Source: Drosophila pseudoobscura
Taxonomy: Eukaryota; Arthropoda; Insecta; Diptera; Drosophilidae
DNA length: 64,000 nucleotides
Direction: 5' to 3'
NCBI RefSeq assembly: GCF_009870125.1
Contig: NC_046681.1
Coordinates: forward strand, 4,340,001-4,404,000
Below the pieces are notes generated by a model. The model did no database searches. It was given only the letters and a program-made list of their open reading frames with translations, and was not told the DNA's origin. A program made the position numbers and the translations under genes. Positions 24,000-38,600 of this stretch are shown here, one piece after another (positions within the stretch are counted from its first letter, which is position 1; the number at the start of each line of letters is the position of its first letter).

Positions 24000-26900
24000 G
24001 GAAGCAATGTGAGGTCCTGTACTCTAGCTGGGGCATATGTAGGTATATCCTTTGGCGAGAAATCTATATGCATTGTCTTGTTGCAGTCTGTGACTCAAAA
24101 TGCAGATTGTTTACTGATGCTAGATGGTATTTTCAATGGCTTCTTGCCATGTCTCGAATTGCCAATGGATATTGCCTTGATTTTGTTTTTGCTGCTGCAG
24201 TTCTGCATACGAGTACGAGTATATGTGCAAAAGAGCGGATATATGGGATGACTTAGGTATTAAAGAGATCGAAAAAGTTCGCAGTTCATCATCATCATAG
24301 TTATCATAGGGCATCACTGGGCAAATAAATCGAGGCAAATACTCCACAGTATTATTCCTCGGCTATATTTTAATCCGCTTCGAAAGTCCAAGTCAAACAC
24401 TTTCTGAAGGAGAACAAAGGGTCGACTGAGCCTCCGGCACAATCCCACATGACCTTATCTTCCCTCAGTGCTGCTAAACAATTCAATTACGGGCATAAAC
24501 AAACAAACAAACAAAAAACAAGGAAAACAACAACAAGAAACTTTGCCAAGTTACTGGAGAAAACAAAAATTAAATGAAAATGAAAACTAGACACGCAGAC
24601 GGAAAGCTGAAAATGATCTAAGTATTTCGTGCAAATGAAAGCAGAAAATTCATTTTTTGCCGCAGTCAGCTGACGTTATCTGTGCCTCCTGCCCCGGCCC
24701 ATGCCCCTGTCCATGCCCCTGACGCTCCCCCTCCCTGACCTGCTGCTTCTTCGCTGCATTTAACTAATTGCGATAATTAATTAGGACTAACAACTGGAGT
24801 TGGCTGAAAGTCTGTGCAAGCCAGTCGACTGCATCGGGGGAACGGGAATAAGGAGAACAACAGCAGGAACAGGAACAGCAATTGCGACAAGGAACAGCCC
24901 AGAGCACGTAAAGAACGCCTACGGAGAAGGAGGTGCCGACCCCAGGTCCTGGATGTGTGCTAAGAGCTGGGGATTATCAAATTGATATATAAACTTTGCC
25001 TTCTGGGCTTTATGCATAATGGTGTTAATAGTCTTACTTGACTTTCTACTTTTACATGGGTCTTCTCTTCGTGTCGTACTGCGGTTAAATTTTCTTAAGG
25101 AATAATTATCCCTCAGTTTACATATGGGGCATATACTAGTGAGACAGCTTGTTGGGTAAGTTGAAATATGGCTACATAAAAAATGTATAATTTTATGTAA
25201 CTCTAGTAGCTGCTAGTGAAATGGTTTTGATTATTATAAATTCGGAAAATCGAGTGGAGAGTGAGCGTGAAAAACATCCGAAATATTTGATATCTGATAA
25301 AGTTAAAGTGACGAAACCTGCTTCGATTAACGAAGGCTAAGGCGTTGATTCTAGCTGATCGAACGGAGCAAATCGGTGTTCGAACTCCACCGAATCGATT
25401 CGGTGCATGCAGGTGTCTAGTATGTTTTATTATATAGTTATATAGGGAATGTAAAATGAGTCCCCTTAAACAAGCCTCTTACGTGCCGTTTGTCGTGCTT
25501 TAAATAGTTCCTTCAGTTAGAATTAATTACTATCGTACCATGCAAACGATGACCTAATAGTACAGATAGTTCGTCCAAAGTTTTCCTTTGCAGGAGAATT
25601 TCTTTTACGCTTAAATACTTTTAGAAACTCTTGCGCTGCCAAGGGATTCTTTCATTAGGGGAGTTTCAGCGTCGAAATTAATTTCACTTCATTAATTAAT
25701 GAGATTTTCACGGGCCTCTCGCGCGGATGGTACCGGCACTGTTCTCCTCCTGTTTGACAACCACACTCAAATAGTAATCAAGTTTCTTTCACTTGCAGAC
25801 CATGCATGAAAAACTCCCAACTTGTTTTCCAAATGCTGACTTTTTCACTTCAACACTTGGGCCTTCCACGAGAGGCCCAGGGGAGAGATAGACACTGAGA
25901 GAATGGGAGCCAACTCTTTCGCCGCATCCCCCTATTTTTGCATAACAAAGCGACAAGCAGGGGCAGTCTGGCAGGGGGAGGGAAAGAGGCAGCGTTGCAA
26001 TTTATTTAATAAAAAACGCGATGTCGACGACCCACGCAATTGAAACTTTTTCAACCGCAAAATACTAAAGCATACTTCTAGGCAATAACGTAATTCAAAT
26101 GCCCCGTAGACGACGACACCAACACAAACTTTGCACATTTTTGCCCAAAAATAAAAAAACCAAAGGGAAGGATAGATGCCCTTGTAGCTCGATCGTTGCA
26201 AGTAATAGAATCTCGCATTGTGATCCGATTTGTATCTGACTGCAGTGTTTGCCGCTTGAGAAGATTATTTTCAGGAATTGCTTTCCTAAAGCGCCTATCC
26301 GATCATAGCGACTATGAATATTTCAGGCAACGTAAAGATAGTTGGGTGATAGCTATTTCGGCATAGGTTAAACATTGTTTGACTAGTGTTTAGACCTCAG
26401 CTGAACTTCAGTCTTCAAGACGACTGTTGACAACAAATGTTTATGGCTTTTTGGATCTCGTTTCAAACTCATCATACCCAATGCAAGGGTATGGAAAACT
26501 GAACTCAGCTGAAAACTGAAAACACTCGCACAAGCAGAGAAAAACTTTTTCCAAAAATGGCGTAAATTGTTGGGTCCCCAGAAGCAGAACCCTTTAGTCC
26601 AGCCCCCTTTGCCGCTCTCTCCTGCCGCACTCCAACCCCATCTATTCTTTGGGTAAATAGTGAGGAGCAGAGGGTGACCAAGTGGGAAAGTCAAAGCCTT
26701 GCGCGGCATTTACTAAAATATTCATGGCTTGGTGCGTCGACACTCGTCAGCGATGGGGCACGAGGGGGGGACTGGCCCAGAGATTTGGTGGAAGTAGGGT
26801 CGGAAGGTCGAACTGCTAACTGGCCTTTGGACTTGAATTGGTTTCGGCCCGGCCCGGTCCCGCCGCTAGCTCACTCGCTCGGCATTTTGCTCTTTTTGTT

Positions 26901-28117
26901 TATGACACGAATGAGCGAAGTTTTTGATATTTGTTGATTGCTTTTCGGCTCTGATTGTGGGCGTCGGTGGCATGTTGATGAAGTGGGCATGGTCAAACGG
27001 GTAGAAACAAATCTATTTGAAATTTTGATTTCATGTTGCTGCGAGTCTCAGTTTCGAAAGTTGTTTAATTGTCTTACACAGGGTGACTTGATGAGAGTCG
27101 GGATCAATATTTATTATAGTTTCGAGTAGAGATTTCCATCTGACACTAATTAGACAACATATACTTGTTTTTAATAGTTGGAGCTTGTCTTTAAAATACT
27201 GGAACTGGTAATTCTTATAACGTATGTACAATAGTTCCACTCAATCTATTTATTTTTCTAAAAACTTTCATTAAATTGTATTTCGATTCAGTTACTTAGC
27301 CGCTGATTCATCGCTCGTGTCTCCACATATACCCCTTGCGCTTTATCCCCCATTAACAACAAATTCTCTCCAATCAAAACACTTTTGTTTTGCATTTCCC
27401 ACGCTTGATAAAATAAACGGAGACATTGGCAAATGTTTTCCTTGCCTGAATTACTTTCGTGGAAATTCCTTTGTGTACTTTCTTGGATATGCATAACGGA
27501 ACTGAATCACATTTCAAATATGTATGGGTGAAGTAAGTACAGCTACCGGTGGGTACCACCCCATTTAAATGGAGGAGGCTTATGGAGCTTATTACTTGAG
27601 ACGCATTCGTTCCTTCCTTATCGCGGATTCAGTAAAATTTCGTGAAGAAGGGGAGGGGAGTGAATACGAAAACTAGGAAGGAAGGAGAAAACATATTATT
27701 TGTTGAATAAACTAACGCGAGGACTATACACTTTAATATTTAATTAAAAAGAAGTATGGAAGAACCGAAAAACTTGTAAAACTACAAATAAATTTTTAAA
27801 TGTCTTATCCAACAGGTCCTTAATAATATAACTCGATCTAAAACAGGTTCTTTCCTCATTTACGTGGCATTTTGATTTTCAAGCTCAAGCCCTCTCTCAT
27901 CAAGATTCAATCTAATTATTGTAACTACTCGTAGTTATGGTCTCCATCTGGTGGGAAATCGACTTTCTTAGATAATCGTAACTAATTGCGAATTCCGCAA
28001 TGCGACCTCCAACTTCACAGTGTTTGCTGTGGCCTCAAAAGCAATTTGTCCATTTCATGCCATAAACTGGCCAACTAGAATTTCGTAATAGCCCCGATAA
28101 CAATGGGCTGGCTGGCA

Positions 28118-28139
28118 CATCAGCATCAGCATCAGCATG
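28118..28139. repeat. (CAGCAT)n microsatellite
   Basis: Nearly four copies of CAGCAT. Confidence 0.75.
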
Positions 28140-28816
28140 AGTACGGGTACAAGCAAGCTCACCTTGAACGACGGCTGGGGATGGGACGGGACAGGAGATA
28201 CACAAAGATAGCCAAGGATAGTTGGCAGGTTGGATTAACCCCGTTCCTTAGCCGCAGTCGGCGACAAGACACTTGAATGGCAGTTGGTGGATGTTGAGGT
28301 TGCTTGCTGGCTGTCGACTGATGGGCTTCTGGGCTGCTGGGTTGCTGGACTGATGGACTGATAAGTGCTGGTTATGAGGGAGCCAGGGCCAGTACTCGTA
28401 CTCGGGAACCATTTAGGTCCATGACAACAAATGGCCATGCCAAATGGCTGTCAACGACAGATGCTTCTGTTCCTGTAGGTTCCGCCTGCTGACGTCATTT
28501 GCATTTGCATTCGCTCTCTTTCACGTACTCCGCTTCGGCTGAGGCTATTTTTGGCAAATTTTGATTGATTATTGCATAATATGGTACAAATTTAATGTAT
28601 TAGTATTTATGCATAATTTGTATATACATACATAAACCCATTATGCGAGTAAAAATATCTCATAATCTGCCATAAACAATGACAGAAAAAGTTTATAAAT
28701 ATCTGCAATATCCCTCAATGCAAATTGATTGGCATGGACGTAAAAAATATGCGAACATGGCCACCGGAAATGAGCAAAAACACAGAGACTGCGAGGGTGG
28801 AAAAACGTGCAATAAG

Positions 28817-28846
28817 AGATGAATGGATGGATGGATGGATGTAGAT
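28817..28846. repeat. (GATG)n microsatellite
   Basis: About six GATG/GATGGATG units with slight decay at both ends. Confidence 0.75.
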
Positions 28847-29049
28847 GGAATCGTGGCTGTGTTTCACCTATTATTGTTGTTGCTGTCATTAATGTTCGAT
28901 CTTTGTTGCTGTGCTTTATGGCCGCATCCCCTGCTGGGAAGCCCGACTCGTTTTGGCCCGTTGATTACAATTCGCTTCCGGCAGTCATTAATTTTTATTT
29001 AGCACATTTTCGGACTCCACGAAACTTCCAGGAGAGAGAAAGATAGACT

Positions 29050-29090
29050 GAGGGTGAGAGAGAGAGAGCGAGAAAGAGAGAGATGGTCAG
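29050..29090. repeat. GA-rich tract
   Basis: Interrupted GAGA run (GAGAGAGAGAGCGAGAAAGAG and following). Such tracts can bind GAGA factor in flies, but no promoter is evident beside it. Confidence 0.65.
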
Positions 29091-29865
29091 AGAAATCGGT
29101 GGTTCCCCGTGCAGAGGTAAGAAAAATGGCGCAAGGACAGCCCCGAGTCGGGAATATGAATAAATTATGGTTATGTGTGGGCGTCGGTATGGATCTCTCT
29201 CTCCCTCTCTCACTGTCCTGTTCCCTCTCTTCCGCCACGTGTGTATGGGTGTATGGCATGCGGGTGTGCGTGTGGAAGTGACGGAAACGGAAAGTGTGTT
29301 AATTTCCGACAGCAAAATGTTTACGCTTCTGATGGACGTGCAGTGCAATTGATTTCAATGGAACGGCGGCACAAAGAGAAAAACTGCTGCCGAAATTGAG
29401 GTCCAGAGGTGCAACATGTTCAGCAGAAACACGGAATGATATTTTTATTTATTTACACACATACAAAATATTTGTGGGAAATATAATTTGTAATATTTAC
29501 GTACATATATGTACAGATAGAGAGACATTTTATAGACCAGTTAAGAAGTTAGTTTAAGATCATAGGAGAGTGTGGTTCTGGTAAGGATGGACCTCATTCC
29601 TATAGTTGTTCCAGATGCATAATGTTCGTCCATGAAAGTCGCATGGAAAGAACTCATTTATTATTCATTCAATATTAATTCAGGCATTAAAACACACTGC
29701 GATGACCTCTCCAAAATATATCATTAAAAAAGACTTTCATTTTGCATTAACCAAACGCCCATATCCTGTAGAGCTATCATTGTCCGATTTATTGCCACCA
29801 AGGGCAATGTGGGGCCACTTACTCCCGTACCTCTTGCTCGCTCAGTGCCAGAACAAAGGCCCAGC

Positions 29866-29908
29866 TCCATCAGCTCCAACAGCTCCAACAGCTCCGACAC
29901 CTCCGATG
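29866..29908. repeat. 9-bp tandem repeat, CAGCTCCAA type
   Basis: Four to five decayed copies of CAGCTCC(A/G)A. Confidence 0.7.
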
Positions 29909-32900
29909 TCCGCAGGTGAACTTCATTTGCATATGTCGGCTTCGCTCAGCAGTTTTCCTTTTTTGCCCTCTTTTCCATCACTTTTTTTGTTTCTGATTTT
30001 TCCTCACACACATTTTTACTCCGCTTGCCTCCGATTCAGGGGTGTGACTACCCCTGCCGCTTGCTCTATTTGAACGCCCCCTTTTGTTTATCCTTTTCGC
30101 CTACTTCTCTTTGTTTTCCCGTACATGCAACATGTAAAATGCATTCGAGCTGAACTTGTAAGGAATTGCTCGGGAAGACGAGTTTCCATTATATAAGCAT
30201 TGGCAAGTATTCGTACATATATATATGAATCTGCGTGCGTTGGGAAAGTGTTTAATATCCATTACCATCGAGAAAGGAAATGAAAAGCTATCCAATATTG
30301 AAACTGAAATCGCTGACGCACCATACTTAACAAATTTAATTTTATTGGAATTTCGTAAAAATCAAAAACAATATCTCAATAAAAATACAAATTAGTAACC
30401 TTTAAAGTCCCTTCAAGATTAAATGTAAAATATATTGCAAACGGATCATTTTTGTTGCATTTAAAGATATTACAAAATTTGGAATGAGTTTTCTATGAAA
30501 TTATACAGTTAAATATTCGTGACTTCGGTTTAAATTTTGCTGGCAATTGCTCTAACCGCCTAATTGTTGGGACAACAGAGTCATAAAAGCCCACTAGCAA
30601 AAGGTGGCACGGTTCCGAATAAAACTCGGGAAAAAATAACAATAAATTGTGCAGCCGTAGCCGTAGCCGGAATACAGACATGACCCAATGCCGGACGCCG
30701 GCCCACGATATAACATTTTACGAGCATCACACACACACACACCCGTGTGCTCTTGCACACGCACTTAGGCCGCCGTTTCCGTTTCCGCTCGGTAAATGTT
30801 TCATTTTGTTGTTTTCGGGGTTTCTTCTGTTTCGTTTCGCCTAAGGGGAATTCCGAGACCGAGACCAAGAACCGTCGCCTGTCACTCACTAAACGACTCC
30901 GCACTGTATGTGTGTGGGTGTGTGCTGGGCAAAGTTAATGTCCAACATGCTTGTCCATATGTCAGTTAGTACTGCCCTTCCCCTTGGCCTTCCGCTGGCA
31001 GGTTGTCCAAAGACCCACAGTCGCAGTGGCCGCGTATGGGTAAGAGCCATGTGTTGGCTTCCGAGACAAAATGGCTTAAGTAGTCACTTTTTGTGCTTAT
31101 GCCTGGACTTTGGTTTAATTAATTACAAGATTAATGTGGCTGTGCCAGTGTGGGTGTGTGTGTGAGCGGCATGTGTGCGAGTGTGTCTGGCCACACTGTT
31201 AGACGTTGGACATTTGGTAAAGTGCGTGTGACGCTGTCGCAGATGAGTTCATGCCACATAACAGAGCAAGTAATTGCATTCACACCCCACGCATTTGTCA
31301 TTAGCGATGTGAGCACGGTGTGAGCGAACGACCCTTCGAGTGTACATATAGTCATATAGAAGGGGAATGTAAGTAAACTAATGCCTGACAGTGCATTCAT
31401 TAATGCTTTTCTATGCTTTAAAATGAAATGATCATGATCAATACTTTATTCGTATTTTTGTTATATTTTTCACAAATTTACAATAACTGATGAATAGGGA
31501 TTGATCGCCGAAGCATATCGTATGTTATGATGTCATGCTTGATCAATTCTTTTATCCTCCTATATAATGTTCGTTATTTCAAAAAGTTCGACACTGGAAG
31601 TGACGGGACAATGCAGTTGGCGCATAATTAATTCAAAAGATGTAATCTTCATTACCGAATTTTAAGCATTATTTATTGTCGTGTGTCCCGCTGCTGTTTC
31701 CCGCCAATATCCTCTCTCCTCCCTCCTCCCTCCACCCATCGCTCAATTTGTTTTTTGGTAGATGTCAACATTTTAATTAATCCTCCGGAACGCTCAATTT
31801 CAGTGCGGTTTTGTCAGTCGGCATGTTAACAATCATCCAGATAGGGATGTTTCCCGACTCCCCCTACTATTAGCCCCACTGTAACTGACATCTGTCAGCA
31901 CTCATTAGCTCAGTGCGTGGATGTTGGTACTCGTGCGGGTATTTTATTTTTTGGTGATTGATGTGACTGTTATTCAAATATATGTATGACACACGAAAAA
32001 CATGGAAAGAAAGCTTTAAATTTCATGTACAGGACAGGCCATACAATTTTTGATATTTGAGGGAGCAGCAAGGCCAGAGCTGATTCTCGTAGAGGGGTTT
32101 CTCTACTTTACATTCAAATGGCGTGCCAGGGCAGAGTCCTCTCCTCTCCTCTTCTCTCCTCTTCTCTCCTCTCTTCTCCCGCCCTAACCTTTTTTTGCTA
32201 AAGAGGCTTTCAACTTTCGATATGTAATCCTTTGATTGATGCGCCCAACGTCAAAGCACGGACTCACCCATGCACACGCCCGCACACAACACCTACGCCT
32301 CCTGTTCGCCCGCCCATCGGCCTTGGTCCTGGGCGGGAGAATGAGTACGAGTAGAAGCAGGAGCAGGAGCAGGAGCGCCAGCAGGCGGAGCAGCAGTAGC
32401 TACCAAAATCAACGCCTATGCAAATTTACCGAAGGACGAAGGTGAGACGAGAGACGTCTGATAGAGAGATGCGAGTGGCGGTAGGGATTTGAGAGTGGGG
32501 CAGATACAGTGCAAGAGTAAGAGTAAGAGGCAGATGAGTGTTAGACATATGATGACAAAGACGATTTTCGCATTTTTGCTTTTTGATTAGCCAGCCATTG
32601 GCTTGGGAATCCTTGCAAGGATGCGCCGAGCGAGGAAAGCTGATGCCGGCTCGCCTATAGTTCGTTCCTGCTCGGTTTTCCGGGCCCAAGTGAACTTTCA
32701 GTTAAGTTGGGGAAACTGTAACTGTAACTGCAACTGTGGGACTAGCCGTAGCCCTAAACAGCAGCAGCCACAAAGCAAGGCATTTGATTAGCCCAAATGG
32801 AAATCATACAAAGCTGTCCAGGATGAATGCTGCAACTGCAGTTGCTGCAGCCCCCGCCTCCGCCTCCGTCTGCGGAACAAAGCCGCAAATAAGCCTGCAC

Positions 32901-33750
32901 AGACAACAGGCAAAGTGGAGGCAGTGCTCGCACTGCCACTCGGACATGATTCTCTTCTGGAACTGGTGGCGACTCAGCATAAGGTTCGATCTTCGTTTTG
33001 TTGTGTGATTGGTTCGGCCTGGAGTGGAATATTGTCAGGAGAGAGGTAATTGCCTTGGAACCGAAATTCGACTTTCGACGTTCGGCATTCGGAATTCGAC
33101 TTTGAGTTAATTGTGTGGTATATCTCCATCTTTGTTTTCAGCCTATTCAATTTTTGTATTTCCGTATTAGGATTTCAGTTTTTGGTTCCCATTTACAGAT
33201 ATCCGTTTTCGGACAATTCCCGTCGTTTCAAGAGATCAAACTGTGCAATGTCTTCGATTCTCATTTTTGGGGCAGTGGTTCTTCATTGCCCAGGCATATT
33301 AATTTCTTTTTTTAAAAACGCAGAGAGTACTGCTAACACACGATGTATGTAGGAGAATTTTCCTGAAATTTCAAGCTATTCGATTAAATAATAAAGCATA
33401 ATGGAAAAATACGTATATGTTTCTGTCAATGCGTTGGTGGCATCTGGGGCAGGCAAGCCACAAAAAGTCATTCTTAAAGCTTAGCCGCTCAGCGAACCGC
33501 ATTTTGATATCTGCAAAAACCACTGGACGTTGTCCGAAAAAGCCACGAAATACAAATTGAAATCAATTAGCTAATTATGGTGCAGAGTGCAACCGCAATG
33601 TGACAGTGACAGCGTGGGAGGGGCAGCAAAGTTAAAGCTGACTTTAAACCGGTATCGATTGAAGTGCCACATCCCGGAGTCGGTCATGGCCCGAATAGGT
33701 TGGCCGGTTTGGCCTGCTGCACTTGAAATTCATAAGCCGACGAGACACCA

Positions 33751-33797
33751 CACCCCACCCCACCCCACCCCACCCCACCCCACCCCACCCCACCCCA
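33751..33797. repeat. (ACCCC)9 repeat; (GGGGT)9 on the minus strand
   Basis: Nine uninterrupted 5-bp units. The minus strand is a series of four-guanine runs separated by single T, which favours G-quadruplex formation. Confidence 0.9.
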
Positions 33798-35565
33798 GCC
33801 GCCACGACCAGACCAGACCAGACCCAGGTTGCGGCTCGCTAACGATTTGGCAGAAAGCGATTTTATAATGCAAATTCCTTCTCTCATGGTTCGGGAACTC
33901 CTTCCGAATAACTTCTCCAATGAGCGGCAACGAGAATTTCTGTTTGCCGGCACCCATGCTGTCGCTGGATAATTGAAATCACACAGCGCGGGTGGCATGT
34001 GGCAGGAGGGCGAAAAGGTGTGCCCAGGTGGATCTAACTTCGCACTCTGGCAATAATATTATTGAAGGATTAAAGTTTAAACTTTTAAGTGCAAAAACAC
34101 TTCAATTCAATTGTGAGTGTGTGTGCCTCTGTGTGCGTCTGTGCTGGCTGCTGGCTGCTGGGCTCAGAGCTCGGAGAGTCTATAAGGGCGTGTGGTGGAG
34201 CGCTCTTTAAGCCAGGAGTGGTCTACAACTTTTTGTTGCGGCTTTGTTAGGGGTACCACAGCCACAAAGTTGCATTTGTTGCCTGTAGTTGCAGTTGCCC
34301 TGCACCGCGTGTTTTCTTATGGTTTTCTGAACTTTAAAAATAAAGTCTGAACCTAAATAGTTTAAATTAACCAGGGAACCAGCGAACCACCAGAGCGGGA
34401 GACTCTTAAAGGCCTCAATCGAAACAATTTTAGAATTGTAAGACGATTTCGTCTTTGTTATATGCAGAGGAAAGCAGCTTTCTTCGTTCGTGTAATAAAT
34501 AAGTTAAACTCATTCAGTTAACTATTAAGTCACTTTTTATTATTCGGTATTATCGAACTATTTGGACATATGTGTACTCTAGTGCGGAACACTGTTAAAG
34601 AAGAACGAAATGCGTTCCCCACATAGAATTTTACGGGGCCTGCTATTCATATTTCCGGCCGTATCCTTTTTTCGCAGTCTCACGGTGTGTGACTCCATCG
34701 TAGGATGAAGAAAAGTCCTTACAAGTTACGAATTTACGAAATGCTAAAGCTTAGAGCTATGCTGCAATAATAAAGTAGGGTAGGGTAGGGTCCTTTTGCA
34801 GGATTTTTCATGTATGTTATTGTAGCAGAATCTTCTGGATTTTCTTTATTTCTTAGTGAAAATTCACTTCTTCATATCTTGATTTCCTTCCATTCTTCGG
34901 CCCTCCCTTTGCCTCAGTAACGCCTCTCCAAATACGAGAAACCATAGTCGTTCCCTACTTGCCGTAGGAAGATCGCTATGTCAGCATATATTTGGTAACG
35001 ATTTCTCAAAAATTAAATAAGCATTACATTAAACTGCATAATGGCAGGCAAATACGATGGGAAACATAGTCCCAGAGCGCATAAAAAACGAAGGAAAAAG
35101 AATAACACTTAGGAGGACACTGGAGAGAAGGAGGACCGCCTGCCACCAGCAGCTCCGGCGCGTCGGGGGATGCTCTCAACGGGAGGCCATCCTTCCTGGC
35201 AACCTCTCTCCATTCCATCATTGACAAGTGGCCTTTAAATGAAGTGAAGAAGCCAAAGCTGTTGCCGTCTTCTGCAGCTGATGAGGACGACGATGGGCGA
35301 TGGTCGAAGGCGAATGGGGGCGGGGTCGGGCGGCGACGACGACGATGATAACAGCCAGGCCAAGAGCTGTCCTTGACTATTAGTTGTCATGTTGTAAGGG
35401 CTCAATTCCCGTTTCTCCTTGTTCTAGTTCCTGGCCTTTTTTTCGTTTCCACATTTCTCAACACGGTAAAGGAATGCAGAGCGGGCCATTTCTCTTGCAA
35501 CTTCGTGTACAACAATTCTTCCTTCTTCTTCTTTGAAGTTTTTCCGCGACTTTCACTTGAGTGCT

Positions 35566-35567
35566 TG

Positions 35568-35599
<32 letters not shown>

Positions 35600-35609
35600 T
35601 CAGCATCAC
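35566..35609. repeat. CAG/CAT trinucleotide repeat
   Basis: Interrupted CAG run with CAA and CAT units. It would read as poly-Gln/His in one frame, but the surrounding frame (35373-35612) shows no other coding sign. Confidence 0.8.
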
Positions 35610-38600
35610 TAGCAGAAGTGGGAGTGGCTGGAGGAGGGGTCGCGTTTAAGTGATAATCCTGACTTATGCTGCGAGTAATGTTGCTAAACTGTTGACTGCA
35701 CTTTCACTTCACTTGAACTTTTCCCCGCCTTTCGTCGGTTTAAGCCACGCAAAATGTTTGGCTTAAGCTTGCGTTCTTTTATTTCCTGCATACGAGTGGC
35801 ATGCTGTATGCAGTACATATCAAACACTAAGACTGGATCGAGCAGAGGACTCAGAAATTACTAGTCGGAGCTATACACACTGTTAAAGTTACGATAAAAT
35901 TAAGAACACATTCACAGTACTTTCCATAGATAAAGGACAAAGACATTCGCCTCGAAAGATTCTAACTTTTCTCTTGAAACGATTGTATACTGAGATATCC
36001 CATTAAAAATGGAAACAGGTTGTATGTAAACAGATTGTTGAACCATAATTTGTCGGCTAAGAATCCGAATGATGAGCTGGTAGAATCTACCAGTAAAATA
36101 TTTATTTATTGTGCTACCTTCGATAATGTTTTTAAAAAATTAACACGTTGGTGTACTTAAAGAACAAGGTTCTATGATTTATTCACTTATGTAAGCAAAA
36201 ACCGATCCCCAAATTTAACCCATTAACACAAGTGGAGAAACACTTACCCAATATAGGCCCAAAATTAAAAGACCTGCAGTCACGATGTTTACTTTAATTT
36301 TTACCTCTTACCTCAATGTTACATCATATTTAAGGCTCGGATTTAAAGAACTAAAATCAGTTTGAATAGACAACTCAACTTACAATAGTCTAGACTTTTC
36401 TTTGAAGGTCTTAGCAAAGTACATAAAAATTAAAATTATGTTTTACTTTCTTTTGTTTCCTTACTGCTACTCAATCTTCATATATTCAGAATAATATTCA
36501 TTAATTTTTTCATCTTTTCAACTGTTTGCTTATGGATTCCCTGGACGGATTTTCCTGCAATGTCTGGATAGTTTTTGAAGATCTCTATAAATTTATATAT
36601 TTATTTGCATCTAACACGATATAGACACGCATTTGTTGTCGACGGCTGACATTTCGGGCCCAAATGCCAGTAGCCTGAATTCCAGAAATACTTTTACTCT
36701 TTCTTTCTTCCTTCGTGTCAGTGGGAATGGTAGTGGGGGTACCATTCCCACTCCGTCAGTAAGAGTTCCGCTCGCATTTCCACTCCTTCTGCTTGTGGTT
36801 TTGCCTTTGGGGCTTATGCAACTGAAGGGAAAACGTTGCTCACGTTTTCGTGAATTGATTTGCGAGCATTTTTGCGGTGGTAGGGTGGATTGGTGGGTCT
36901 CACAGGTTACCCCCTTTCGCAACCCCTTTGGCCCGGCCTTGTCTTCTGCCCCTCATTCATAATGAATAATTTCCGCACGAATTGAATTGAATGGCCAAAA
37001 TGGTTTTGCCGGCTTGTGCCGTTTCTGCCTAATGGCCATTATTATTAGGATTATTATGATTACGATTACAGCCGTAGAGCGGAATATTATCGTGCTTTTC
37101 TGTCCTCCTTTTTGGTCTGTTCAATAGTTTTCCCTCACGATTTTTCGTGTAGCTCGGTTTCCATTTGAATAGATTGACGTTCAATGGGAAACTTCCAGTA
37201 AATATTTGATGATTTATTGCGTTTTTAATTATTGTGTAAGGCACCGAAAAAGAACCTAACCTCTGGGCTTGGTTCCTTGTTTTTTTTCTAATTTGATTAA
37301 TTAGTTGTAGGACCGAATCGGAAAGGTAAAATCAGCGGCATGTACATATACTTATCCAGGACTAAACTCCAACCAATCGTTTATATTCATCTTATAAATC
37401 GCTATTTTATCGATTATCGTGTCGACGAATTGACATACATTCAAAAGTGTGATAGTATATAAGCTTGCCTGCTCATCTAAGTCTCGTATTTGTTTCTAGA
37501 ATTTATTTGAATAATAGGTGTAATAATAAAATATATATAAAGGACAGTATGATGATCCATATTTATTGATCCATACGTTGTCCATATCAATCTAAGGAAG
37601 ATTATAGCCAACCGTTTCATCCGGTAACTACGGGTAATTTATAAAAGAAGAACAAATCCCAGTCGTACAATACAACAATATTAATTGAAACGCCACACCG
37701 AGAAAATTGCCACAAAAAAGTAAACGAAAGAAGAGAAGTGCAAAATTCGCAAAAAAAATTAAATTTCAACCAATTCTCAACGAAATACTTTCATTTGAGG
37801 CAATATCCCAAACAATATTTCCATTAATTGGCAAATAAAAACAATGGGAAGAAACACACAAAACGCAAGCACGAAATCATATGCTGCCTCCCATATCCCG
37901 TGTCAGATTGGAGTGCGTGGAACAAAATGGCGAAAAAATCAAGACCAAAAAATCCAAATAACCAAATGCGAATTATCAAAAAGGCAGAGTCCAACACCAA
38001 AAGCTTTTATGTACTCAATAAAAGTGTTTTTGTAAAACAAGCAAAAAAGTGAACAAACCAAATTACACACACACAAAAACGCACACGCAGACAGGGGGCT
38101 ATTCTCAAACATGGGCAAAATAAGCCAACAACAATCAAATTTGACCAACAAAAACTTGTGCAATAATAACTGCATTTGGCCATTGAATGTTATTGCATTA
38201 GTTTGTCTGGAAAGGGGGAGGAAGGGGGCAAAGCAGCGGGAAATGCAGCTGAAAAGGAAGCGCCGAGAATGAGGAAAATCGCATTCCAGCAAAAAACTTT
38301 TTGCCAAATGACACTATGGCATAACAATTGCATTATCCCCTTTGATCTGATTGTTTTCCTTTATTTCTGTGGCCTGGACTGTGCTCGTGTTCGTAGGCAA
38401 GACCTCGTTACAATCAAAGACCAATCATGGCAGAATGAATCGACGGATTCTGTTATTGCAATACCCGTAATTGTTTCAAAATTTTGCTGTTGAACAAAAT
38501 AAAAAACCCTCGTTTAAATATAAATATATATAAACAAATATTTAATCATTTTTTAATCGAAAGATGCTTGATAAATATTAAATTTTAAAAGCTTTTATGT

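Noticed and set aside
25340..25420. tRNA-like T-arm (GGTGTTCGAACTCCACC)
   Set aside because: No matching D-arm, anticodon arm or acceptor stem could be placed around it.
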